Source: Chloroflexota bacterium (GTDB lineage Bacteria > Chloroflexota > Dehalococcoidia > Tepidiformales > Tepidiformaceae). From it: a stretch of DNA of 64,000 nucleotides. Made by a program: the position numbers and the translations under genes. Of this stretch, positions 50,381-57,446 are shown piece after piece. The stretch is taken from positions 168,069-232,068 of the forward strand of contig JACPOQ010000001.1 in NCBI GenBank assembly GCA_016191435.1. The letters are read 5' to 3'. Each line of letters starts with the position of its first letter. Within the stretch, counting starts at the first letter, position 1. The notes beneath the pieces were generated by a model, which saw only the letters and a list, made by a program, of their open reading frames with translations, searched no databases and was not told the origin of the DNA.

Positions 50381-50386
50381 TAGAGT
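50381..50386 (+). promoter_or_regulatory. -10-like hexamer TAGAGT of ruvC
   Basis: Ends 6 nt before the ruvC ATG. Confidence 0.45.
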
Positions 50387-50392
50387 GCCCGC

Positions 50393-50890
50393 ATGCGGAT
50401 ACTCGGCATCGACCCCGGCCTCAACGTCACCGGCTACGGCATCATCGAAGTGACCGGCGACCGCTGCGTGCACATCCACCACGGCGCGTTGCGCACAAAG
50501 CCCGCGGACGGGCTGGCGTCGCGGCTGACGGAGCTTCGCGACGGCGTCCGTGGGGTCGCGGCGCAGTGGGCGGCGGAGCGTGGTGCGATCGAAGCGTCGT
50601 TCGTGGGGAACAACGCGCGCTCGGCGCTCGCACTCGGGCAGGCACGCGCGGCGGCGATCATCGGGATGACCGATGCGGGGATCTCGGTCCACGAATACGC
50701 GCCGGCGCTGGTGAAGCAGACCGTGGCGGGCTACGGGCGGGGCGAGAAGGCGCAGGTCGCGGAGATGGTGCGGATGCAACTCGGGCTGGCGGCGGTGCCC
50801 ACACCGGCCGACGCCGCCGACGCGCTCGCGGTGGCGATCACGCACTGGGCCCACAGCCGTATCGAGAGCCTGCGCCAGCGGGCGCTGTGA
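50393..50890 (+). CDS. ruvC: Holliday junction resolvase RuvC
   Basis: A 165-residue endonuclease that resolves four-way junctions. MRILGIDPGLNVTGYGII carries the first catalytic Asp (D7), AIEASFVGNNARSALALGQARAAAI the Glu (about 64) and the DNA-binding loop, VKQTVAGYGRGEKAQVAEMV the next block, and ADAADALAVAITHWAH the last acids (about Asp 137 and 140). Length normal. ruvA and ruvB are not adjacent, although in many bacteria they form one operon with ruvC. Only known recombination gene of the window besides radC. Confidence 0.95.
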   Translation: MRILGIDPGLNVTGYGIIEVTGDRCVHIHHGALRTKPADGLASRLTELRDGVRGVAAQWAAERGAIEASFVGNNARSALALGQARAAAIIGMTDAGISVHEYAPALVKQTVAGYGRGEKAQVAEMVRMQLGLAAVPTPADAADALAVAITHWAHSRIESLRQRAL

Positions 50891-51011
50891 CGCGGCCAGT
50901 GGCTGCGGCTCGGACTCGCGGCGTGTTGTGGTCTTGCGCTCACACTGAGGCCCCTTGCAGCCACCCTATCAAGCGAGCGGCTCGGCCATCTCGAATGCCT
51001 CCAGGTGCCAG

Positions 51012-51257
51012 TCACCCGCCCGGGTAGACGAAGGCGGTGTAGGCGACGCCGGCGGCGAGTGCGGCGACGCCCGCCGCGAATGCCAGCGGCCACGGGCAGC
51101 GCGTGAACAGCAGGACTCCCGCGACGAGCGCGCCGAGGCCAGCCCAGACCATCTCGGCGCCCTCGATGGTGAACATGAAGGCGTAGCCGCCGAACAGGAG
51201 CACCAGGCCCGCGAACAGCGCCAGCCAGGCCGTGAACCGCCGCGTCTCGGTGTCCAT
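51012..51257 (-). CDS. Small two- or three-helix membrane protein
   Basis: An 81-residue hydrophobic protein with three closely spaced membrane segments (WLALFAGLVLLFGGYAFMF, VWAGLGALVAGVLLF, LAFAAGVAALAAGVAYTAFVY). Unknown family. The ATG at 51257 is the first Met in a plausible position; there is no clear ribosome binding site. Confidence 0.5.
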   Translation of the reverse strand: MDTETRRFTAWLALFAGLVLLFGGYAFMFTIEGAEMVWAGLGALVAGVLLFTRCPWPLAFAAGVAALAAGVAYTAFVYPGG

Positions 51258-51351
51258 GCCCCGATGGTGCACCGGCCCCGGGCTGTTGGCTGTAAGCGCG
51301 GGCCGGGCGGCGCGCTGCGCCGCGGGCGAGCCGCCTGCTATCCTCGGGTTC

Positions 51352-51639
51352 ATGTACTTCCTGCTGCTGTATGACTACGTCGAGGACATGGCGGCGAAAC
51401 GCGCGCCGGTCCGGGCGCTCCACCTGGAGCACGCGAACGCCTACTACGAGCGGGGCGTGCTCCGCATGGCGGGCGCCTTCGCCGACTCCATCGATGGCGC
51501 CGTGCTGGTGTTTCGCGCCGATTCCGCCGCAGAAGTCGAGGAGTTCGCCCGCAACGACCCGTACGTGCTGAACGGCCTGGTGACGAACTGGCGGGTGCGG
51601 CCGTGGACGGTCGTCATCGGTGGTGAGGGCCAGGTCTAG
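51352..51639 (+). CDS. YciI-like protein
   Basis: A 95-residue dimeric alpha/beta-barrel protein of the YciI family. MYFLLLYDYVEDMAAKR, LHLEHANAYYERGVLRMAGAF (with the conserved His) and AVLVFRADSAAEVEEFARNDPYVLNGL, followed by VRPWTVVIG, are typical. The family's His-Asp pair is seen (His about residue 24 and Asp 69). Its reaction is unknown; some members are fused to sigma factors or act on halogenated substrates. TATCCT ends 7 nt upstream of the ATG. Confidence 0.85.
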   Translation: MYFLLLYDYVEDMAAKRAPVRALHLEHANAYYERGVLRMAGAFADSIDGAVLVFRADSAAEVEEFARNDPYVLNGLVTNWRVRPWTVVIGGEGQV

Positions 51640-51723
51640 TAGGGGCGGCCGGAGCTCTGGTGCACCGCGGGCGCTGTCCCGGAAGCGGCGCGCCGCCTAC
51701 CTTCAAGCCACAGGAGGCCTGCA

Positions 51724-51825
51724 GTGGCCAAGGGACAAGAGAAACCGGGCAAGACAAACAAGCCCAAGATTTCGACCAAAGAGAAGCAGGCGAAGAAGGC
51801 CCAGAAGAAGGCCGCCGGGAGCTGA
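51724..51825 (+). CDS. 33-residue lysine-rich peptide
   Basis: A very small gene missed by length filters. GTG at 51724 with AGGAGG 7 nt upstream; the peptide starts VAKGQEKPGKTNKPKIS and continues TKEKQAKKAQKKAAGS. About 13 of 33 residues are Lys. Short Lys-rich proteins with an MAKGQ start exist in other bacteria and might bind nucleic acids, but none has an assigned role that I can name. Confidence 0.5.
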   Translation: MAKGQEKPGKTNKPKISTKEKQAKKAQKKAAGS

Positions 51826-51860
51826 CGGGAATTGGGCTGCTACGGCGGGCGTGCTTTCCG

Positions 51861-52346
51861 CTACGGGATGCCGTCGGAGCTGATGCCCGGCGCCGTGAGG
51901 CGGTACGAAAGCAGGGTGCCGGCGCTGACATCGAGGCGCTGTGTGCCGGGCTGGAAGACGCCGGCGTTCAGCGCGAAGCGGCCGGAGGCGGGGAACCAGA
52001 GGCTGATAGGGTCGGATGGCCGCCCGCAGCCGGGACGTTGCGCCGGACCATCGCCATCGGCCGCCACGAGGAGGGTGTAGACGGTTTTGCCCGCATCGGC
52101 AGGGGGGGTATCGGCGTCCGCGGGCGCGACTTTCGTGACGCCGCTGCCGCAGCCGGTGCCACGCACGAACGCCACCACAGGCTGGACCGTGGGGTCCAGG
52201 TTCAGGCCGCCGGCGTCGATCCGGCCATAGAGGCTGGCGAAGTCAGGGAACGGCGGACCCTGGGAATGGCCGGGGGCGAAAATCGCGCCGGCGAGCATGC
52301 CCGCCAGCCCAAGGGCCGCCCCGCGCCGCACAGCCCCGTTCCGCAC
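51861..52346 (-). CDS. Secreted protein A of a tandem pair
   Basis: A 161-residue exported protein. Signal segment LGLAGMLAGAIFAPGHSQG (residues 12-30), then FPDFASLYGRIDAGG and a domain with two Cys-Gly pairs (GTGCGSGVTK and RPGCGRPSDPISLWF). The same pattern occurs in the next gene upstream, so they are paralogues. No known domain. GTG start at 52346 with GGAGG 5-6 nt upstream. Confidence 0.55.
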   Translation of the reverse strand: MRNGAVRRGAALGLAGMLAGAIFAPGHSQGPPFPDFASLYGRIDAGGLNLDPTVQPVVAFVRGTGCGSGVTKVAPADADTPPADAGKTVYTLLVAADGDGPAQRPGCGRPSDPISLWFPASGRFALNAGVFQPGTQRLDVSAGTLLSYRLTAPGISSDGIP

Positions 52347-52389
52347 TTAGCCTCCGCGCCGGGGCCGCCCGCCACCCGGCGTTGTCGCC

Positions 52390-52839
52390 CTAGTAGTTAA
52401 TCCCGTCCGAGGCCACCATCGGCGCCTGGCGGATGATGGTAAGCGGCGAGCCGGGGGTCAGATTCTGCACTTTCGGGCCGGCGCCCGTCCACGTCGAGCT
52501 CTCGTTCGCGAGGCTGCCGCCGATGGTGGGGCTGGCCGGCGTGAAGTAAAACCTCACCGTGCGGCCGTTCGCGCCGCACCCGGGCTGCTGGTCCTGCGAG
52601 ATGACATCGACGACGTAGACGAGGCCGCTGGCATCGTTGATGACGCTGCCGGCGCCGCAGGTGGTAGAGGTGGAACCGTTGATGACGATGGCGATCACGC
52701 CCTGCCCGGGCGCGGCGCCGACGGCGCTGCCGTAGAAGGTAGCCGGTGGGCCGGGCGGGACCTGGGCCACCGCCAGCGAAGGGATGGCCATCATCGCCGC
52801 GGCGGCGAGTCCCGAGCCCAGCATCAGTCGCTTCTTCAT
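52390..52839 (-). CDS. Secreted protein B of a tandem pair
   Basis: A 149-residue exported protein. Signal peptide MKKRLMLGSGLAAAAMMAIP to SLAVAQ (cleavage after AVAQ), then PPATFYGSAVGAAPGQGVIA and the same two Cys-Gly motifs (TTCGAGSVIND, QPGCGANGRTVRFYF). Paralogue of protein A, probably with a paired disulfide. The shared form is PP-x-x-x-F/Y-G, then a CGxG loop, then PGCG. Function unknown. Likely cotranscribed with A (43-nt gap). Confidence 0.55.
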   Translation of the reverse strand: MKKRLMLGSGLAAAAMMAIPSLAVAQVPPGPPATFYGSAVGAAPGQGVIAIVINGSTSTTCGAGSVINDASGLVYVVDVISQDQQPGCGANGRTVRFYFTPASPTIGGSLANESSTWTGAGPKVQNLTPGSPLTIIRQAPMVASDGINY

Positions 52840-52975
52840 TCTGCCTCACTCATAGGGAGCCGAGTCCCTTCTTGCAAGATAGGAGCGCTCCCAAGTGCGA
52901 GCAAGGCGCGTCCCGCCACCTCCGCCGTCCGGTGGGATTGTTTACGGTTAGTTTACGAGTGTTTGGCGCGGCGAT

Positions 52976-53010
52976 GGCCTTTGGGCATTGGCCATTGGGC
53001 GTTGGCATGA
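52976..53010. repeat. Heptad array (GGGCATT type)
   Basis: Five units (GGCCTTT, GGGCATT, GGCCATT, GGGCGTT and one variant). Confidence 0.6.
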
Positions 53011-53145
53011 AGAACCGCTGCGCGGTTAGTGCCGATGGGGACGCGGAAGGCCCGGCCGGGGATTTTGGTGCACACCTGGCTGCGGCGACAGATGGCGATC
53101 GCAGCGCGAGTCGAATGGTGCGTCCGCAGTAGTCGCCCGCTTTCC

Positions 53146-53173
53146 GGCCAATGGCCAATGGCGAATGGCCACC
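53146..53173. repeat. Heptad array (GGCCAAT type)
   Basis: Four units; ends 5 nt before the stop codon of the lipoprotein gene on the other strand. Confidence 0.6.
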
Positions 53174-53178
53174 GGCCT

Positions 53179-53730
53179 CTACGGCACAACCTCGAACGTC
53201 CAGACGACTAGCTGCTTCGTGGGCTCGTTCAGGTTCGAGGGGTTCTGCACCGAAACGGCGGCGGTGTGCAGCCCGACGGGGATGCCGTCTGTCGGCGGGT
53301 AGCAGCCGCGTCCCTTCGAGGGGTTGTCGGCGCTATCGACCGCCCACGTCATCTTCGTGGTCACTTCCTGGTCATCGACGCGGAGGCGGAACCATTGGAT
53401 GTTCTCCTGCAGACCATCGAAGTTCGCTTCGAAGCAGACGCCGCCCGGGACGTTGACGTTCGATGTCCGGGTCGAGGACTGCTTGACCTGCGAGCCGTGC
53501 GCGGGCGAGACCTTGGTGACGTTGCCTCCGAGCCGTGGCGCAGGCCCCTTCAGGTCCGGTGTGGGCGTCGCGACGCCGGTCACGGGCGTTTTCGCTTTGA
53601 CGGCGGTGGTCGGCGTCCCACCGGGAGGCAGCGTGGCAGTGGTGGAGGTGGTATCGCGGCACGCGGCGAAGCCAAGGCTCGCCGCCACCAGGACGGCCGC
53701 GGCGGCGGCATAGAGGAGGGGCCGGTTCAT
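53179..53730 (-). CDS. Lipoprotein with C-terminal beta domain
   Basis: A 183-residue lipoprotein. Signal LLYAAAAAVLVAASLGFAAC with the lipobox Cys at about residue 24, a Thr/Pro linker (PPGGTPTTAVKAKTPVTG), then a beta domain (VCFEANFDGLQENIQWFRLRVDDQEVT) with a TAAVSVQNPSN strand near the end, similar in outline to Ig-like or FN3-like bacterial surface domains. One Cys pair (VCFEA and RGCYPP). TAGCCT ends 8 nt before the ATG. Confidence 0.55.
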   Translation of the reverse strand: MNRPLLYAAAAAVLVAASLGFAACRDTTSTTATLPPGGTPTTAVKAKTPVTGVATPTPDLKGPAPRLGGNVTKVSPAHGSQVKQSSTRTSNVNVPGGVCFEANFDGLQENIQWFRLRVDDQEVTTKMTWAVDSADNPSKGRGCYPPTDGIPVGLHTAAVSVQNPSNLNEPTKQLVVWTFEVVP

Positions 53731-53859
53731 GGAAGTCGAGGCTAGCGGGCGGACCGGTTCCGGGCCAGCGCTGCCAACCTCCCGTTTGCCCTGCTCCTAA
53801 CCGTTGCGACGGTGAGCGTGCCGCGTCCATGGGCGCGGACTGGAGTGGAGGTTTTCGGC

Positions 53860-54252
53860 ATGGAAGAAGACGGCATGGTGCAGGAACAGATAGCGGAGAC
53901 GACGGAAGACGTGGCGAGCGGTGACACGGACTCGCGTGTGGCCGAGCTGGAGGCCGCGCTGGCGGAGCGCGAGGGACTTCTCGGGGAGGGCGAAGCCGAG
54001 CGCGCCCTGCTGCTCGCGCGCCTGCGACTGGCACTCATCGCGACGGACCCCGCGATCCCCGTGGAGCTGGTCCGGGGCGAGACGCTGCCGGAGCTCGACG
54101 CGAGCTTCGAGGCGGCACGCGAAGCGGTCCGGCGCGTGCGGGAAACCGTCGCGCGCGAAGCGCCGGCCGTGCCCGCGGGCGCACCGGGCCGTAGTGCCGG
54201 CCAGCCGGCGACGGCCTTCGAGAAGATCCGGGCGGGGATGGCGCGGCTGTAG
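53860..54252 (+). CDS. Coiled-coil protein resembling a phage scaffolding protein
   Basis: A 130-residue acidic protein. A helical core (DSRVAELEAALAEREGLLGE, then AERALLLARLRLALIATDPA) is followed by IPVELVRGETLPELDASFEA, REAVRRVRETV and a Pro/Gly-rich VPAGAPGRSAG, ending with a short FEKIRAGMARL helix. This layout resembles capsid-assembly scaffolding proteins encoded beside HK97-type capsid genes. No phage gene is adjacent; the window's capsid gene is 41 kb away. GGAGG lies 8 nt before the ATG. Assignment is by pattern only. Confidence 0.4.
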   Translation: MEEDGMVQEQIAETTEDVASGDTDSRVAELEAALAEREGLLGEGEAERALLLARLRLALIATDPAIPVELVRGETLPELDASFEAAREAVRRVRETVAREAPAVPAGAPGRSAGQPATAFEKIRAGMARL

Positions 54253-54267
54253 GGCCGGGTCTCGGTC

Positions 54268-54307
54268 GGGTGTGGGGGTGTGGGGGTGTGGGCGTATGGG
54301 GGTGCGA
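54268..54307. repeat. Octad array (GGGTGTGG type)
   Basis: Five units, three of them perfect GGGTGTGG, 16 nt after the coiled-coil gene's stop. Confidence 0.7.
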
Positions 54308-54349
54308 TCGGCAATTCGACACAGCGTCGAAGGGGGCGGTGGCCGGGTG

Positions 54350-54405
54350 ACGCCGACACGCCCACGGTCCCACACGCCCATACCCCCACACTCCTATACT
54401 TCCCC
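54350..54405. repeat. Octad array (ACGCCCAC type)
   Basis: Seven units in the opposite sense to the array at 54268. The last two units contain the TATACT hexamer of the VOC gene. Confidence 0.65.
54395..54400 (+). promoter_or_regulatory. -10-like hexamer TATACT within an octad array
   Basis: Ends 6 nt before the GTG of the VOC gene at 54407. Confidence 0.5.
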
Positions 54406-54406
54406 C

Positions 54407-54787
54407 GTGCCCAAAGACAGCCCGATCGAGTCCATCAGCGCGGTGACGCTGTTCTGCCACGACATGGCGGCGGGAGTGCGGTTCTACCGCGCGCTTGGCT
54501 TCGAACTGGCATATGGCGGCGAGGCCGCCGATTTCACCGTCTTTCGCGCCGGCGGGGGCTTTTTGAACCTGGTATCCGCGGCCCCTGAAGCTACCTGGAG
54601 CCCGTGGGGGCGCATCGTCATCTACGTGGACGATGTGGACGCGCAGTACCGCCGCGCGATCGAGGCCGGCCTCGCGCCCGAATTCGAGCCGCGCGACGCC
54701 CCCTGGCACGAACGCTACTTCCACATCCTCGACCCCGCGGGCCACGAGCTCAGCTTCGCCCGGAGGATCAGGAGCGCTGAGTCATGA
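54407..54787 (+). CDS. Glyoxalase/VOC-family protein
   Basis: A 126-residue VOC-fold protein. SAVTLFCHDMAAGVRFYRALGFELAYGG, FTVFRAGGGFLNLV and HILDPAGHELSFARR show the two half-barrels with a Glu ligand in the HELSF block. It is closest in outline to bleomycin-resistance or lactoylglutathione lyase-like members; no drug specificity is implied. GTG start, leaderless-type promoter. The final codons and the TGA stop fall inside a heptad array (GAGTCATGA). Confidence 0.8.
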   Translation: MPKDSPIESISAVTLFCHDMAAGVRFYRALGFELAYGGEAADFTVFRAGGGFLNLVSAAPEATWSPWGRIVIYVDDVDAQYRRAIEAGLAPEFEPRDAPWHERYFHILDPAGHELSFARRIRSAES

Positions 54788-54808
54788 GTTTTGAGTGCTG
54801 AGTCCGGC
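54774..54808. repeat. Heptad array (GTGCTGA type) over a stop codon
   Basis: Units GCGCTGA, GTCATGA, GTTTTGA, GTGCTGA and a variant; the VOC gene stops within it. Confidence 0.6.
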
Positions 54809-54828
54809 TGCTGGCGCGCCGCGCTCCG

Positions 54829-55383
54829 CTACGGATGGCCCACAAAGTACGAGCGCGGGAGATCCAGGTAGTCCTTGAGCGCCTGCGCGATGACCTTGAG
54901 GGCTTTCTCACGGCCTTCGAAGGGCTCGACCAGGACTTCCTTCTCTTCGAGCACCTTGTAATCGAGGAAGAATCGGCGGATCTCGAGCATCGCGTGTGGC
55001 GGGGCGTCGGCCAGCTCGCGGATGTGGTCCACCGAGGGATCGCGTGCGTGGACGGCGAGCACCTTGTCGTCGACCTTGCCCTGATCGCGCATATGCATGA
55101 CGCCGATTGGCCGCACGTAGACGATGGTCAGCGGGTGAACGGACTCCTGGCCGAGCACGAGCACATCGAGCGGGTCGCCGTCGTCGCAGTAGGACCGAGG
55201 GATGAAGCCGTAATTGGCGGGGTAGCGGACGGAGCTATAGAGCACACGGTCGACCTTTAGGAGGCCGCTGGGCTTGTCGAGTTCGTACTTATTCTTGCTG
55301 CCTTCGGGGATTTCGATCACCACCGGGAGCGCTTCGCCGATGGCCGCCGGGTCAACGGCGATGTCATGCCAGGGGTGTGTCAT
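54829..55383 (-). CDS. ppa: Inorganic pyrophosphatase
   Basis: A 184-residue family I (soluble) pyrophosphatase that hydrolyses PPi and drives biosynthetic reactions. [20 protein letters not shown] (about residues 21-40) is the conserved N-terminal block, [21 protein letters not shown] (about 58-78) contains the metal-binding DDGDPLD, and [13 protein letters not shown] (about 98-110) has the last Asp pair and KxxD. Length is normal for bacterial enzymes. The ATG at 55383 is preceded by TACAAT at 6 nt. Confidence 0.95.
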   Translation of the reverse strand: MTHPWHDIAVDPAAIGEALPVVIEIPEGSKNKYELDKPSGLLKVDRVLYSSVRYPANYGFIPRSYCDDGDPLDVLVLGQESVHPLTIVYVRPIGVMHMRDQGKVDDKVLAVHARDPSVDHIRELADAPPHAMLEIRRFFLDYKVLEEKEVLVEPFEGREKALKVIAQALKDYLDLPRSYFVGHP

Positions 55384-55389
55384 GGGGCC

Positions 55390-55395
55390 ATTGTA
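55390..55395 (-). promoter_or_regulatory. -10-like hexamer TACAAT of ppa
   Basis: Ends 6 nt before the ppa ATG. Confidence 0.5.
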
Positions 55396-55408
55396 TCGAT
55401 TCTCCGTC

Positions 55409-55478
55409 CTGATTCCTGAGTCCTGAGTCCTGAGTGCTGAGTCCTGAGTCCTGAGTCCTGAGTGCTGAGTCCTGGCGC
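55409..55478. repeat. Heptad array (CTGAGTC type), the longest in the window
   Basis: Ten 7-nt units, most of them CTGAGTC or CTGAGTG, upstream of ppa. Confidence 0.8.
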
Positions 55479-55511
55479 GGCCGGGGCGTTGGCGTGGGCC
55501 GGCTGCATCCC

Positions 55512-55546
55512 GGCCAATGGCCAACGGCAACGCGAACGGCTAACGC
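55512..55546. repeat. Heptad array (GGCCAAC type)
   Basis: About five degenerate units just before the stop codon of the DUF1361 gene. Confidence 0.5.
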
Positions 55547-55548
55547 CG

Positions 55549-56274
55549 CTACCGGTTTCCCTGCCGCGGGCCGGCTGCTTTCCGGCCACTGGCGGATGGC
55601 CGATGCGCAATGGCGAGCGTCGATGCGAGAAACGCGAGGTAGCCGGCCGCGAGCAGCAGCGCCATCGCCGCCAGCAGCGTGAGCGCGGCGGGGTTGGCGA
55701 GCGGGTCGCTGAAGCGGTCCTGCAGCTTCTCGATGAAGAGCCCGGGCCGGAGCACGGCGTCCCAGCTGTTCAGGCGCAGCACGCGCCCGAGGTAGATGCC
55801 GACGCTGCTGAGGGCCAGGCTGCCGATGGTCATGCCCCAGCCGGCGATGCGGCCGAAGCGCTCTATAAGGATGTGCTGCACCAGGTAGAGCGAGGCGTAG
55901 CCGAGCAGCAGGCCGGTGGCGCCGAAGGTGCCGATCATCAGGAAGTCGAACCAGACGGGCACATCGGCCCAGGTGTTGCCGACGTGTACGAGGTCGGTCA
56001 CGAGATAGGGTGCGTTCGGCAGGAAGAGCAGCCACGGGAGCAGGGCCCAGCCCCAGACGCGCGCCGGCAGCCCCAGCCGGTACAACGCCAGCGCGACGAG
56101 CGCGAAGCCCAGCGGCAGCCACGCGAGCACGAGGTTCCATTCGAGGAAGCTGAATTCCGGCGAGCCACTGCGCTGCATGCGCACGGAGAGCAGCGCCAGG
56201 CAAGCGGCGGAACCCGCCCCCGCGAGGACGAGGAAAAGCCCAATGCTCGCTAACGATGGCCGCAGGCGGTCCAT
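55549..56274 (-). CDS. DUF1361 membrane protein
   Basis: A 241-residue integral membrane protein with 6-7 hydrophobic segments. FLEWNLVLAWLPLGFAL and LPWLLFLPNAPYLVTDLVHVG (about residues 80-100) are the signature blocks of DUF1361. The function of the family is unknown. The last 20 codons (from about HRPSAS) are encoded by a heptad array, so the C-terminus may be a frame that ran into repeat DNA. TAGACT ends 6 nt before the ATG. Confidence 0.85.
   Translation of the reverse strand: MDRLRPSLASIGLFLVLAGAGSAACLALLSVRMQRSGSPEFSFLEWNLVLAWLPLGFALVALALYRLGLPARVWGWALLPWLLFLPNAPYLVTDLVHVGNTWADVPVWFDFLMIGTFGATGLLLGYASLYLVQHILIERFGRIAGWGMTIGSLALSSVGIYLGRVLRLNSWDAVLRPGLFIEKLQDRFSDPLANPAALTLLAAMALLLAAGYLAFLASTLAIAHRPSASGRKAAGPRQGNR
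55584..55618. repeat. Heptad array inside the DUF1361 coding end
   Basis: Five degenerate units (GGCCACT, GGCGGAT, GGCCGAT, GCGCAAT, GGCGAGC) read as the protein's C-terminus. Confidence 0.5.
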
Positions 56275-56280
56275 GCCGGC

Positions 56281-56286
56281 AGTCTA
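56281..56286 (-). promoter_or_regulatory. -10-like hexamer TAGACT
   Basis: Ends 6 nt before the ATG of the DUF1361 gene. Confidence 0.45.
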
Positions 56287-56330
56287 CCGCCGGAAGGGCC
56301 GGTGTTACGAAACTGTCCTTTCCCCTGGGG

Positions 56331-56358
56331 ATTCACGGATCACGATTCACGGAAACGG
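56331..56358. repeat. Heptad array (ATTCACG type)
   Basis: ATTCACG, GATCACG, ATTCACG, GAAACGG. Confidence 0.55.
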
Positions 56359-56582
56359 CTCCGAAATCGTCCGCGGAGACGCCAACCGTCCGCGGTAGTC
56401 GTGGTCCTCTGCGGCCACGGGTCATGGATCAAATGTCCCGGGGCCGCCAGCAACGCTCCGAGTGCGGGCACACGTGGATCAGCGGCGAGCGCAACGCGCG
56501 AGACCGCGGCGACCGCCACCGACCACCGTCGCGTGCGCCGGTCGCATTCTTCATGTGGCGCCACGCCATCACCGGCTCGGAA

Positions 56583-57308
56583 CTACTCGAACACGTCGCG
56601 GTCCCCGAACGCGTAGCCCTCGCGCTTCATGCTGACCCAGCGGCCGTGGCCAAGGATGACGTGGTCCAGCACGCCGATATCGAGCAGCTTTGCGGCGGCG
56701 ATGAGGCGAGCGGTGGTGGCCACGTCCTGGGGACTGGGACGGGGGTCGCCGGAGGGATGGTTGTGCACGAGGATCACGGACGTGGCTTCGAGCACAATCG
56801 CCTCGCGGAAGATCTCGGAGGGGCGAATGGTGATGGCGTTGACGCCGCCCCCGATGGGCTGCGGCGCGCCGATCAGCCGCCCGCGAGCGTCCACGCCCAG
56901 CACGTAGAGCTGCTCCTTGCTCTTGCCCACGAATCGGCCTGCCAGCAACGCGAACACAGCCTCGGGCGTGGTGAGCGACGGGCGGGCGTCCGGGTCCAGC
57001 TGTTGCACGCGGCGCCCGAGTTCGATGGCGGCTGCCAACTGGGCGGCGCGCGCCGGCCCAAGGCCGCGGATGCGCTGCATGGCGAGCCCGTCGCTGCGGG
57101 CGAGGCCGGCGAGCCCACCGGCGCCTTCGATGATGCGCCGCGCGAAATCGAGCACGTTCTCGCCGCGGTTCCCCGAACCGAGGACGATCGCGACCAGGTC
57201 GGCTTCGCTCATGCGCTCGGGGCCGTGGGTCAGGAGGCGCTCGCGCGGGCGCTCGTCCTCCGCGATTTCGCGCATCGTGCGGTAGATGGGGGCGCCGGGG
57301 TCGCTCAC
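56583..57308 (-). CDS. radC: RadC-family JAMM-fold protein
   Basis: A 241-residue protein. A helix-hairpin-helix part (about residues 30-85, RERLLTHGPERMSEADLVAI then LGSGNRGENVLDFA) precedes a JAB/MPN domain with SVILVHNHPSGDPRPSPQDV (about 187-206; HxH plus the Ser and Asp of the JAMM site). The N-terminal YRTMREIAEDERPRERL is conserved. Its role in DNA repair has been questioned; it is often found with integrated elements. Start GTG at 57308 with TACAAT 6 nt upstream. Confidence 0.9.
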   Translation of the reverse strand: MSDPGAPIYRTMREIAEDERPRERLLTHGPERMSEADLVAIVLGSGNRGENVLDFARRIIEGAGGLAGLARSDGLAMQRIRGLGPARAAQLAAAIELGRRVQQLDPDARPSLTTPEAVFALLAGRFVGKSKEQLYVLGVDARGRLIGAPQPIGGGVNAITIRPSEIFREAIVLEATSVILVHNHPSGDPRPSPQDVATTARLIAAAKLLDIGVLDHVILGHGRWVSMKREGYAFGDRDVFE

Positions 57309-57314
57309 AGGGGG

Positions 57315-57320
57315 ATTGTA
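57315..57320 (-). promoter_or_regulatory. -10-like hexamer TACAAT
   Basis: Ends 6 nt before the GTG of the radC gene. Confidence 0.5.
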
Positions 57321-57330
57321 CAGTGGTGGG

Positions 57331-57393
57331 AGTTCCTGGTTCCGGGTTCCGAGTTCGGAGTTCCGAGGCCCGAGGCCGGAGGTCAGGGTCCGG
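57331..57393. repeat. Heptad array (GGTTCCG/AGTTCCG type)
   Basis: Nine units that drift in sequence from AGTTCCT through GGTTCCG to AGGCCGG while the 7-nt period is kept. Confidence 0.75.
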
Positions 57394-57446
57394 CCGAGTC
57401 ACGCGATGTGTACGCCGTAGGCGAGCGTGGGGCGATACTCGAACGC

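Larger units (their letters stand above)
52840..53178. other. Spacer with two heptad arrays
   Basis: Holds the arrays at 52976 and 53146. Between them (53011-53145) there is no convincing gene or RNA structure. Confidence 0.45.
56275..56582. other. Spacer between DUF1361 and RadC genes
   Basis: Contains the TAGACT box at 56281 and the heptad array at 56331. No gene or structured RNA is apparent in the remaining 200 nt. Confidence 0.45.

Noticed and set aside
57331..57393. Coding continuation of the flavin reductase upstream of 57447
   Set aside because: This part of the open frame is a heptad array and lacks similarity to the N-terminus of flavin reductases.
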